From Nitzschia sp. pyKryTriq1 (taxonomy: Eukaryota > Bacillariophyta > Bacillariophyceae > Bacillariales > Bacillariaceae): a stretch of 64,000 bases of DNA. A model generated the notes under the pieces. The model saw only the letters and a program-made list of their open reading frames with translations. It ran no database searches and was not told the DNA's origin. The stretch covers positions 2,046,001 to 2,110,000 of the forward strand of contig OY101116.1 in NCBI GenBank assembly GCA_956465555.1, written 5' to 3'. This document shows, one piece after another, positions 11,140 to 21,172 of the stretch. Both the position numbers and the translations under genes were made by a program. Every line of letters starts with the position of its first letter. The first letter of the stretch is position 1.

Positions 11140-11753
11140 CTAGTGGTTGTACTGGTCGTCCTCGTCCTCTATTAGTAGTAATTGTACTCGTACTCGTACT
11201 ACACATTCCAGCGCCGCCTTCGACATACCCAAGCCTTTGCCGAGTTCATCATTCAACAAGTGTCGGACCCCGGCAAAGGTCCCAATCAGATCCCTGGCCA
11301 CCGAGGGCATCGGATCGTGCTCGGCATATTTGGTGTCTAGAGTGTCGATCCTTCGATGGACGATGATGGATGACGGTAGTTTGTTCATTCTCATTGCTAG
11401 TTCCTTGGTGACGACTCCTGGTTTGGTGTTCATCCCTTGGATTGCTGGGAGTCTTTGTAGGGGACTTTAACGGTGAGTTTATTCCATGTGGCTGTTTCGA
11501 ATACAGGCATTTCGCTCCACCAATAATATGAACGATCATTTTGTTTTGGGGTATCGTTGTGATCGTGACGATAACTGCTACGAGTACGATATGGTGGCGA
11601 TGACGAGGACGAATTCGGGTCGGAAGCGAGAAAAGCGCTCCCCCCCATACTTGACCCTGCCGAGTTGGATTCTGGGTTCGAATCCCCGGCGGTGGTACCA
11701 CTTAGCGGCTCTAGTGCCGTACTGGCTAGACTATCTAGGTAATTGTCGTCCAT
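11140..11753 (-). pseudogene. Possible decayed coding remnant, family unknown
   Basis: On the minus strand two adjoining open frames read like one protein-like stretch: the upstream part opens MDDNYLDSLASTALEPLSG and includes YYWWSEMPVFETATWNKL, the downstream part includes TKELAMRMNKLPSSIIVH and ARDLIGTFAGVRHLLNDE. Amino-acid composition is less random than in nearby spurious frames, but no family is recognised and neither frame alone makes a convincing gene. It could be a degraded host or mobile-element gene, or chance. Confidence 0.25.
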
Positions 11754-11914
11754 TGTCGATGGCGGATTGTTATGTTGGGTTGGGCACAGATACTGCTCGA
11801 CGGTCCATCCATCTCTGATGGCTGGCTGTCAAGATCCAAGTGACCCTGTCAAATGTCCTTATGACTACTTGGATTCAGTATGACGGGCAGGCGTCTATCC
11901 GTACACGTTGCGAC

Positions 11915-12006
11915 CGGGCCAAATCATCGTCTTGCCATCCGTCAGTCAGGTGGAGGCCTGACGGACAAGAAACTAGTTCTGTCTCCGTCTGTCTGGCTCA
12001 CGAAAC
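11915..12006 (+). repeat. Dispersed hairpin repeat, copy A
   Basis: This 92-bp segment matches 43808-43900 in the opposite orientation at roughly 85% by eye. Shared blocks include CATCCGTCAGTCAGG and TTCTGTCTCCGTCTGTCTGG followed by CTCACGAAAC. Similarity stops sharply after GAAAC. The internal palindrome is imperfect here and perfect in the other copy. Confidence 0.85.
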
Positions 12007-12242
12007 ATCAAACGATGATTTGTCGTTCGCGGAGGAAGGGGGAAGATCTTTCTCGTTTCAGTTTCCATCTTTCTTCTTGATGACATGCACCTCTCCACCG
12101 GTACGTACCTGGTACCGGCTCTGTACCGATACAAGTATTTTAAGAAGTCAATAACCAAGAACACAATTTTTGAGGATACCCAACGACGGTCCACTTTTCC
12201 CTCGTCTTGGAATTATTCTGCCCTCTCTTGTTTTTTGCAACA

Positions 12243-13154
12243 ATGAGTGTACCTCCATTTCTCGTCGACCTGCTGACGGCAAGCTATCCCTATGCCACTG
12301 AACTCCAAGCCTTGGGGCAGGCTTTCTCGGGTGCAATGGCGGTCAGAGCCGGCGCAAATAAGGACGGGAAAATGCACTGGTTCCATGCATTTGCTCTTAC
12401 GACCATTCTTGCCTTTGGCGGTGGGTGGTTTGGCTTCCTGCTCATGGGAAAGCCCACATCGATGGTTGCTGGCGGTGATGTAAACGTGACTGCCTGTATC
12501 ATCGCTTTTCTGACCGTCAACTACACGCCCTACGACATCGGCTACCAGATTCTGAATCTCTTGCCTGTCAAGGTGCTCATCACTGTCTTTTCCACACTTT
12601 TCAAAAGCACTGGCATGATCAAGTTCATCAATACAGCATTCAGCGAGATCCAGCCGACTCAGTTTTATCCGATTCCAGTCATGGGTCCCATTGTCTATGG
12701 TACCATGCTCGGAAACATGGGTGGGCTCTTTGTGAAAGGTTTTGATGGGTACTTGCAAAGTGGCACACCATGGCCTTTCCAGAACGGTATCTTCATCGGA
12801 ACCTTCTATCATTTGTTCTCAAATGATGCCAAGGGTATTCTCGGTACCACTTTGAGGGGCGCATTCAAGAAACTCGGCGATGGAGCGCTTCTATTTGGAC
12901 TAGATGACAAAACATACGCCCATGTGATCACCGCCGGCTTCATGCAAATTTCTAGCATCCTGATGATGCCAGATTTCTTGGGTCCTTCTTTCAACGCAAT
13001 CGTGGACCCGCCGGTGTGGCTTGGTCGCACTCTCTCGTCGTCTTTCGTCGCTGCTGAGGGGTTTGTCGCAGGGGTAAATCCGCAAGATGCGACGCCAAAC
13101 AATGTCGTAAAATCTGGCACTCCCAAGAGACGACGCAAGAAAAAGACTGCTTAA
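12243..13154 (+). CDS. TRIC-family intracellular cation channel
   Basis: Single exon, 303 aa, ATG in CAACAATG context. Several hydrophobic helices are visible, with a glycine-rich segment (AFGGGWFGF) and a following motif NYTPYDIGYQ-LLPVKVLITV. These match the layout of TRIC (TMEM38) channels, where an FGGG helix is followed by a PxD segment and a Pro-Val-Lys membrane helix; a later GNMGGLFVKGF segment fits the second repeat. Known TRIC proteins are homotrimeric monovalent cation channels of ER or sarcoplasmic membrane that balance charge during Ca2+ release. The C-terminus is strongly basic and ends KKTA, which fits the KKXX retrieval signal for ER residence. The family call rests on motif order, not on an alignment. 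Confidence 0.7.
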   Translation: MSVPPFLVDLLTASYPYATELQALGQAFSGAMAVRAGANKDGKMHWFHAFALTTILAFGGGWFGFLLMGKPTSMVAGGDVNVTACIIAFLTVNYTPYDIGYQILNLLPVKVLITVFSTLFKSTGMIKFINTAFSEIQPTQFYPIPVMGPIVYGTMLGNMGGLFVKGFDGYLQSGTPWPFQNGIFIGTFYHLFSNDAKGILGTTLRGAFKKLGDGALLFGLDDKTYAHVITAGFMQISSILMMPDFLGPSFNAIVDPPVWLGRTLSSSFVAAEGFVAGVNPQDATPNNVVKSGTPKRRRKKKTA

Positions 13155-13353
13155 AGAATGGCGGGCCCAGAGATTTACCTTCAAGACTATTGTATCACTC
13201 AGCGAGTCGCTAGAATGAAATTTATTAAAGTATTCACATTATTCTTACGAGGCTCTCGATTATTAGCTGTGCAATGGCGTTGGATTCGTTTTCTACTACT
13301 AGAATAATGATATGGACATTGTCAAGAGAAAAATACATTCAAAAAAATCTGGC

Positions 13354-16300
13354 TTATGGAGCAGCGCCTCGAGACCAGTTTTCCAACTTTGTGACAATGT
13401 GTTTGGCGAAGGTGTAGTTTTTCTGCAGAAGAAAAGAAAAGGTTAGAAAATATAAGCAAGAGCATCAGTGAAAGGCGACTGAAAGGTTGTACGTACAAGT
13501 TCTGTGGAATGTGAATTGAGCTCTTCCATTAGTTTTTGCTTTTCTGTTTCGTCTGCAACCACGTCGAGCGTAGTCTGCACGACGTAGTTTGCGTATGCAT
13601 CACGCACCATTAGCAAGACGACACTCGTTCCCTCGACTCCTTCTGGGACCTGCTCGCCAGTCACATCGTTGACCATCTAATCGCAAACAATAAAAATTGA
13701 GACATGTACGAATTTGGAATACCCTCCAATATTTGTTGATGGCATCTCACCTTGAGCATCTCCTTTACAATTCTCGAGCGTTGTTCCGGGCTCCCGTACT
13801 TCAATAGCTTCTCGACAACATTGCTAGCAAATTTTTGCCGTGACAAGATCAAGAGCCCGTTTTCTATGACAATGTCCAGCAAGGAATCTCGATCGCACGA
13901 GCGCCCAAACTGCAAGACGTGCTGAATGACATAGTTGCCGTATTGATCATCGAGGAGAGTTCTATGACACTTTTTGATCTCATCAAGAGTGTTGGTCTTT
14001 CTAGGTTCAGGACAGTGCTCAAGTATCCGTTGCAAAACACGGCATCCGTAGGGATGGCATGAAAGGGATGGCACGTTGTTCAGCACGTCGTCGAGGATAA
14101 AGTCAATTTGGTCGTCGAAGAAGTCTGCCTGAACGTTGTCGCCTCTTTCTCTGGCTGTCTTCGACTTTTCACACATTACCTCAATGCTTTTCTGGATTAC
14201 ATGGTTTCCATTCTGGTCATGTATGCAGCTGAGGACGTTATTGTGAAACTCCTTCAACAATTTGGGAACATCAGCATCGTCCAGTGCTTCCAAAGCCTTT
14301 TGCACGACACGGCAGCTGACATATGAAAAAATGTTAGAGAGTAGGCAAAGAGAAATATTGCGCGTCCCGTACTGTAGTCTACTAGACGTACCCATACATC
14401 TGAAGTGATAGCTGTAGCATTTCCCCTTGCAGTGTTTCGCGTAGATCCTCCTTCATTTTAAGAGTACCAAAGTCAAGGAGCTTCTGCACGACATAATTTC
14501 CAAAGACATCATTCCTCAAGCGGCGCACTGCGGGCAATGCCTCTGCCATGACAATTTCTTTTTCAGCGCTACTGCCGATTTCGAGTCTTTGCTGGATAAA
14601 ACGTGAACCATTTTGGTCTTGGCAAAACTCCACGACGTGACCTGTAAAAAACAGAATATCAGAAACCAAGAGTTGTGCTGAGACGAGAAGCCTCTTCGAG
14701 AATACCCACCTTTGATATCTACGACAGTCCAATCGCGATTCTTCTTTGCCTTGAAAGTTTCCAAGAGGGGGCTTGATACAGCATTTGGTTGGACCTTTTG
14801 TTCTGTACTCCCACCTCCTCCACTTCGTCGACTGTTGTTGGCTCCACCACGTCTTCCTCTCCCTCCTTTCTCTTTGCCACGTCCACCGGATTGATTTTGA
14901 CGATGAGGGTCAACGTTGCCGTTGCTACCTCGATTGGCACCCATCGGACTGCCCCCAGGGGTGGGGGTAAGGGGTTGCTGATTATGCGAACTCACTATTG
15001 TGTAAGCCGGCGTGCCTCCTGGTTGACCATTTGCATCATAATATGCATACGACGGTCCTGGTCCTCCTCCTGGAGCCGGCGCTCCTCCTTGAATCGGAAC
15101 GACTGATATATACTGCTGTTCGCCATTTGGACCTATTCCAGCTGGCAACTGATGAACAATTTGGTGCTGCTGGTACTGAACCTGTGCATATCCATATTGA
15201 GGCGGGAGAGCGTTCAAATACACCGTCTGGCCATTTGGGAGAACATGAGTTTGTACATGTGTTTGGATATGAGGAGGCTGCCCCCTGTATCCCTGTTGTG
15301 GCGGCTGTTGGTGGTGTTGATGTTGCTGCTGCTGCTGCTGCTGCTGGTGGTGGTGATCATACTGTGCTTGCTGTTGAATCATTTGGGGCTGTGGACGTGC
15401 CGCCTGGGGTACCAGTGCTGGAGCATAAATCGCATTGGGAGGTTGGCCGTCTCCATTGGAATGACGCATAGCTATGTATTGCGGGGAGGGCCTTTGTTGC
15501 TCCTGCGGCGGTACAAAAGAAAAATGTTAGCGCGGTTTCGTGTTGGATACTGCAGACAACTACTGGAATCAACTTACTGTAGGTCTGTACTCGTCTCGCT
15601 GGTCGATGCGAAGGCGGTCTAGGGCATCGGATAAACCACTGTTATTCCTGCCACCAGAATGATCATCGTACATGTAATCACGTGTCTGCAGTGAAAGTGG
15701 CGAGGTCGTTCTTGGACGTTCCACATAAATCTCATCTCGAGGGTAAGCGGAATACCGATTAAGGTCACCGGGAGACTCTGGAGGGAAATCTTCCTGAATC
15801 AAATCCATCAAAGTTTTGGCAGCAGGTCGAACTGCCCCTCCGCTAGCTGATCCGAGAGGTCCTAGTCCAAGCGATCGAAGCACGTCCGACGATGAGTTTT
15901 GAGTTCCTCCGATAACTCCTGTAGACGCAGGCCGGCGTTGACCCAGTTGCAAAATCCGTGAAGTATCCATTGCTGGTTCGAGATAGGAATCACGCGCAGT
16001 TTGATTGGAAACGAGCGGTGTCTCACTGTTTGCCAGCCCAGGTGGTGGCCCCATCGATAATCGACCATCAAACGAGGGCGCTGCTGAATGGGATCGGATA
16101 AGGTTTTCTCCGATAGACCGACGATCCATCATATCCATTGATCCTAACCGCGATCCATTTCCAAAATCCATGCTTCGTGGTATCGATGAGGAGAGAGTAT
16201 CGCCTCCTCCCAGGCCTCCAGATCTAGAGAAGCCTGGAGGAGGTTTGTCGAACGAAGCTGGGACGCAGGCTCTCCCATGCCCGTTGCTCGAGTCCATAAA

Positions 16301-17047
16301 GAGGGAATTAATACCTGCCCCCCCGCGATCTCTACGGTCGAAGGGGGTGTTCCACTTCTCCTCTGAACCGGAATCTATTCCTCCGAAATAGGATGCCTGA
16401 TCGTAAAAAACAACGAAACAACAAAAGACCAGTGAGTTTGAAACAAGTCATGCAAGAACCCGATTGCTGGCGACACGTACAGTAGGTGCCACGAGACCGT
16501 CATTTCTCCCGAACAGAAAACTGGTCTCTGGCGGAGGCGCAGATGTGGATCGCTCTGACCGAAGATCATGTAAATCATCAGCCTGCCGCGTTCGGTAGTC
16601 GGAGTCCCATGGGCTTTTCATCCTTTCGAAGTAGCTTTCTTTTCTGGTCGGGCGTGTACTTGTAGTTGTTGGATCGTGAAGGTTCGTATTGACCGGGAGA
16701 TGAACAGTACCAGGAAGATGCCCCTCTACTAGTAGTGCCTTTTGGTCATGTTCATCGAGAAATTTTGTGCCAGTTTTGTTTGATGCTTTAATTGACGGGT
16801 GATGGTCAAATGGGTGCGGATGGATTGATCCTCGCAGTTCTCCCGCCCGTGATGCGATGGGTTGTGGGTTGATGGTTGATGGCCGAGCGAGCGAGCCGAG
16901 AGCGAGAATGCTCCCCGCCGCGCGAAGAACAACGCCCTCATGTTCCCTGTTCCCTGCATGATGCGTTGTGGTTGCTTGATCGAGATGATCATTCACATGC
17001 ATGCGATGATGCGAAGAGCTAAAAAACTCGCCAGATAGAGAAGGCAT
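13354..17047 (-). CDS. Pumilio (PUF) RNA-binding protein
   Basis: Seven exons joined in frame: 17047-16481, 16396-15578, 15502-14710, 14641-14392, 14315-13751, 13676-13497 and 13422-13354, giving 1080 aa. The N-terminal ~720 residues are low complexity, with Gly/Pro-rich parts and a His/Gln run around base 15330 encoded by GCTGCTG repeats on the plus strand. The C-terminal ~350 residues hold eight PUF repeats. The RNA-contact helices read SRFIQ, NYVVQ, CRVVQ, NHVIQ, CRVLQ, NYVIQ, SNVVE and NYVVQ, the canonical Pumilio series. PUF proteins bind 3' UTRs in the cytoplasm and repress translation or destabilise mRNA. Repeat 5 is preceded by an insertion of about 25 residues. The last exon supplies NYTFAKHIVTKLENW, the usual closing helix. 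Confidence 0.92.
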
Positions 17048-18416
17048 CTTCTGCGGCGGCGGCTGCGGCGGAGGGTTAATCCAGCGGCGACACGCTCGAG
17101 ATCCTATAAATAAATTTTAATGGCAGCTGTCGCATGCATGCAGAGCTTTACGAGTATTTACCTGGTACTGGTACTGTATGTGCCTACCGGAAGATCCGCG
17201 ATTTTTATATTTTGGGTTGGATGCGCGATCCTGTGCGTGAAAATGCGGAGAAACTTCACTTAAAGGATTTTCAAAATAACGGCATTCTTGTCTCCACGCT
17301 GTTTTGTGATAGGCTTGGATCTAATCGTGACCGTATCAGAATTCTCGATGCACGGGACTCGTACTTTGAATGGAGATTTTCTTGGCCGTTTCTTGGCCGT
17401 TACGAATGGCCAAGATTTGGCCAAGAAATAAATAGCCAAGAATTGGCGATTTGGATATATTATTGCGTGTTGACCCGAGATTTCGAAGGATGTAAGCGAA
17501 GATAGGGGTTTCAGCTAAGTCTAGCTAATACTGTGGTTTTGCGATATCAAATCGCTCAGCCAAGTGTGGCTGGTGATAGGGGTTTGACTAAGTGTAGTCA
17601 AAAAAATTGTGTAGGCGAGAGGACAACAGTCGTATCGATGGGTGATCGATCGACTGGTTGATCGCTCTTGCCATGGTCAAGAGACAACAGCAATGAGAAC
17701 GACCAGCATCGGTCGTTGTCTTCTTGCCACCGAAACCTCCTTCCAACCGGATATTGTGGAGACCAAAAATGGCGCGGCAGGGTTTGGGCTGGGCTCGCGA
17801 TAGCCAACAAGAAAACGGTTAACTACAGAACCAGCCTAGCTATGAGTTTGCCATCGTACCGATATAGTACCCATCGTAGTTACGTACAGACTACGGACAG
17901 ACCGGTACGATATAGTACCGCGTACCTGTCTGGCCAACCACTAGTAGAGTAGGAGTAGTAGTACCGTAGTAGTAGTAGAGGGAGAGTAGAATAGAGAGAC
18001 TACCATGTATGTACCGGTACCTGGTGGTTCAGTACCTGGTGTAGATGATGAACTCGTGCGACGACTGCCTGGTACACGTACCGGTACTGGTACTTTCGAA
18101 CTTCTTGTATCGTCTACTGTAGTCTACTAAAAGGTATTATCTACTGTAAGTACCGGTGCGTTCGATAGAGCAGCAGCGAGACCCGACGATCCATGCTTAC
18201 TAATACTCGTCTACAGTACGGTACAGGCGCAGATAGTATTTAGTAAGAAGTGCTTGAGTCATTTGACACAACATCTCGCACCTTTCCCCAACCCAAAAGG
18301 CCACAGACGTATCAACACTGATTGATTATTATTCACAGAACTGCTACCGCGATCGGAAAGCAACTCGTTCATTCATTCCCACCGAACGTGCGGTCTGCAC
18401 GGCGAGATGAACACTA
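17048..18416. other. Intergenic: hairpin cluster and GTAC-rich repeats
   Basis: No gene is supported. Bases 17381-17720 hold a run of inverted repeats annotated separately. Bases about 17850-18215 are dense in GTAC words (GTACCGGTAC, GGTACTGG). The rest is unremarkable. Confidence 0.7.
17381..17720. repeat. Cluster of stem-loops sharing an AGTG/AGTC loop
   Basis: Three short perfect inverted repeats occur in a row: AGCTA-AGTC-TAGCT (17513-17526), CAGCCA-AGTG-TGGCTG (17557-17572) and TTTGACTA-AGTG-TAGTCAAA (17583-17602). Arms differ but pairing and loop are kept. GATAGGGGTTT precedes the first (from 17501) and third (from 17574). Nearby are GCGAT-ATCAA-ATCGC (17541-17555), an 18-bp imperfect inverted repeat (17381-17398 with 17408-17425), CTCTTG/CAAGAG (about 17665-17683) and AACGACC/GGTCGTT (about 17698-17717). 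A structured RNA, a fold-back element or recombination products are all possible. Confidence 0.75.
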
Positions 18417-20714
18417 TTATTCGTTGACCAGTTCTACACCATGATCCGTCTCTTCAAAGTGGGGATGCTCGGTCATAAAGTACAAAGGGTCCAAGTCGAT
18501 TGTTTCCAGCGAACTACTCCCGAGTCGACTATCGCTCGCACCAGAACCCTCGGCTGCTAGAGGTATGAGGCTTTCATCGTGGTCTTGTGGGCCTTGAGTT
18601 GTTGATTGACTTGCGCGTCGTCCACCAACGACAAGCAGTAATATCACAGCCACAGAACCGCACACAATCAAAATGGCGCTGACAATTCCAACCCAAGTCG
18701 GGCGTGGTCGTCGATCTGCCTCTTCTTCACCCCTCTGCACACCGATTCGTTTATTTGGCTTGGCATAGCAAGAATGTTGTGCGTCACGCCAACTACACTC
18801 AGGCAATGAAAGACACTGATCAATGGTTCTCTGGGAGGAGCAGCTGGGAGAGTGATCCGGGAAGTCTCTATCGTTGGTTTCATTTTGATTCTGAAGCTCC
18901 CGCAGACGAAGCACTGGATTGGGCATGGAAGACCAATCCAAGGGGAGAAACATTCGACGGGATGAGCCAAACACATTTCGATCCGAGTGCACGTACAACT
19001 TGTCGAGCAAACCATATTTCTGGAGGTAGGCGGCGTAGGAAGTGGCGCTTGGAAAGCTAGACCAGGTGGGGTTGGAGCTGTCTCTGAGGAACTGGCAGTA
19101 GTCATTGCGACTTTCAGTATGAAAGACAAAGTCAAAGTCCTGGTAAATGCTATCGAATCCTGCAACAATCTCCTGGGCCAGCTGTAGGTCACGCCTGCAC
19201 CCTGGGTATGAGTAGCAAGATTCAAAGTCGGGCCGCACAAACGAGACTACCGGCTTGTGTACTCCTCGGTCAAATTGCGTCATGATCTGAACGTCTTCTT
19301 TCAGCTGGTGATATGAATTGGTCATTGCGAACCAACTTGTGTCAATTTGGACGGTACAAAGATCAGCCGAATCTGGATTTCCATCTCGAGATACAACCTG
19401 CACATTGGCGGAGGACACCGAAATTTGTGGAGGAACCGTTGTGATATCGGTTGTGACCACAACTGCCGTCGAGAATGGATGATGTGAGGTGTCAAGGGTC
19501 GCAAGTATGACTTGTGAATTCTGCGGGTTCCAATCGGATATGACGAGGCTGATATTCTGAGGAAGAGAGATCGATAAGAATCGCCATACGAATGTAATCG
19601 ATGGTGAAGAGGAGTGACGAGGTATGGTTTGTACTTACTCCAAGCTTTTTGCTGTCCCAGGATGCAAGCATGTTGGCGCCGTGGACTACTACTTCGTGTT
19701 GTGTGAGGTACGACGGTACCATATGAGTACTGGCGTAATTTCCGATCACCGAAGTCTCTCGTATAAGAGCGTCCAGGTCAAATTTACTCATCGAATGAAT
19801 GAAGTGGCGAGGAAGTCGGTGGGGAACGTCTCCATCGTCAGCCAAAAAGGATGGTACCATACCAGTCTGGACTTCTTCGATCATCTGGGCGATCCGATAG
19901 TCATATGGAATTGAGTTGGCGACTGTACCAGCTTCTTTCTCCAACTGTTGTACGATCACTTCGAGCAGGGGGTGGGAGAGATTATACATGGCATTTCCGT
20001 TAATATGATTAACAAGGGCCCACGGCAGCTGGTCAAAAAATGTGTCCCATTTGTCGCCACGGTATTTGCTGGTGGTTTGAGCAAAGAGTGAGGACTAAGA
20101 AACAAGGAGGCATGTATTGCACCTTTTCCAACCATCGCTTACCTTCCAAGAATCGTAAATTCCTCCGGCTCTTCGCTCATTTTCTCGATGATTCTATCAA
20201 GCCAAAAAGGTTGGACTGGAATGCTGTCCATCTCCATGAGATACAGCAAGTCGTAGGAACCCGATTCGGCGTCCTGTACTGCTCGAATGGTTCGTTCGAA
20301 TTGACGGTTCGGGCCATTGACCCATAGCGGATTCGAATGTTGATGATCTAGCTGATATAGGTCAACCTCTGCATCGATGTCGACACCAATCCCGATCACC
20401 CTGGAAATACATTTCTTCCAGCCATGACTGTTAGAAAAGCTGTCCTTGACCGCTTCAATGGCATCTTGCGCAGGAACGGAGTCGTTCAGAGACCGCGAAT
20501 ATACCAAGAAGAGATCAACTTGCAAAGGAGATCCTATTTGGCAGGGTGGAAAGTCATCCCAGATAGAAAACGATCCCCGAAGGAGATGTGTATCGGCAAC
20601 AGAAAACGTGCGGGCAATGGCAAGTGAGGGGCATTCTACGGCCCAAACTGTATCGGCCAAACCGAAGAAACAAAACGATGCCGCCGAGAAGATCGCTTCG
20701 ACGAAGAATTTCAT
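18417..20714 (-). CDS. Type I membrane protein, glycosyltransferase-like lumenal domain
   Basis: Three exons: 20714-20143, 20068-19639 and 19556-18417, giving 713 aa. A signal peptide (about 25 residues, ending VWAVE) is followed by a long lumenal region. The segment LYLMEMDSIPVQPFWLD, then YRGDKWDTFFDQLPWALVNH and NGNAMYNLSHP, resembles nucleotide-sugar-binding glycosyltransferases: an acidic metal-binding-like centre, then a HINGNA-type acceptor loop. The second half has a Cys-rich patch (CSSQRTIDQCLSLPECSW), one transmembrane helix near residues 622-648 (VGIVSAILIVCGSVAVILLL) and a ~65-residue cytoplasmic tail. Most Golgi transferases are type II, so the type I topology is unusual if the activity is real. 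No named family was recognised. Confidence 0.65.
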
Positions 20715-21172
20715 GGCGAAAGGGTTCTTGCAGATTGTGTGGGAAGTAAGAGGATGAACTATTCATCTTTCTCAAAGACGAGATTGCAAGAAGTTGCAAG
20801 TCACTGTTGGCAACAGACAAAAGTGTAACATGTGAAATTTGTGAGCCGATAGTAGTCTAAAATCGAAGATCATGATCTTTCATCTTTAGCGGGACTGTTT
20901 TTAGCATCTCTGATTGGACATATTATGTCGATCCTATGTCGTACCCACGTAGTGTGCGTGCCTTTTCTACTAACTAACTGCCGGCACCATCCGGCTCATT
21001 TTCTCCCTCCACCCTCCTCATATCCACCCGAAACCCACGGCATGCACGACAATGGGATTCAAAACCTCTGCTATCGGACACCGGACCTTCTCATTGCGCA
21101 GACCAACTGATTTCAGTGTATTCACCATCTTGATATCTTTTCCACGTTCACCAAAAGGCACGATACTGCGAC
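20715..21172. other. Shared upstream region of a divergent pair
   Basis: The 458 bases between the glycosyltransferase-like gene (-) and the MOCS3/UBA4 gene (+) hold both promoters. No repeat or RNA gene seen. Confidence 0.55.

Larger units (their letters stand above)
10609..12242. other. Long non-coding stretch with minisatellite and dispersed repeat
   Basis: No intact gene is supported. It holds GTAC-rich words (10632-10760 and 12100-12130), a 28-bp minisatellite (11051-11126), a possible decayed coding remnant on the minus strand (about 11140-11753), and one copy of a dispersed 92-bp repeat (11915-12006). Confidence 0.65.

Noticed and set aside
11668-11700. tRNA B-box-like GGTTCGAATCC followed by CCA
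   Set aside because: The T-arm pairs only partly, and no matching acceptor stem, anticodon arm or A-box is found 60-75 bases upstream, so it is not a tRNA gene; at most a chance or derived fragment.
11249-11818. Plus- and minus-strand frames of 100-150 codons in the 10.6-12.2 kb gap
   Set aside because: Overlapping on both strands with no domain; only the low-confidence remnant was kept.
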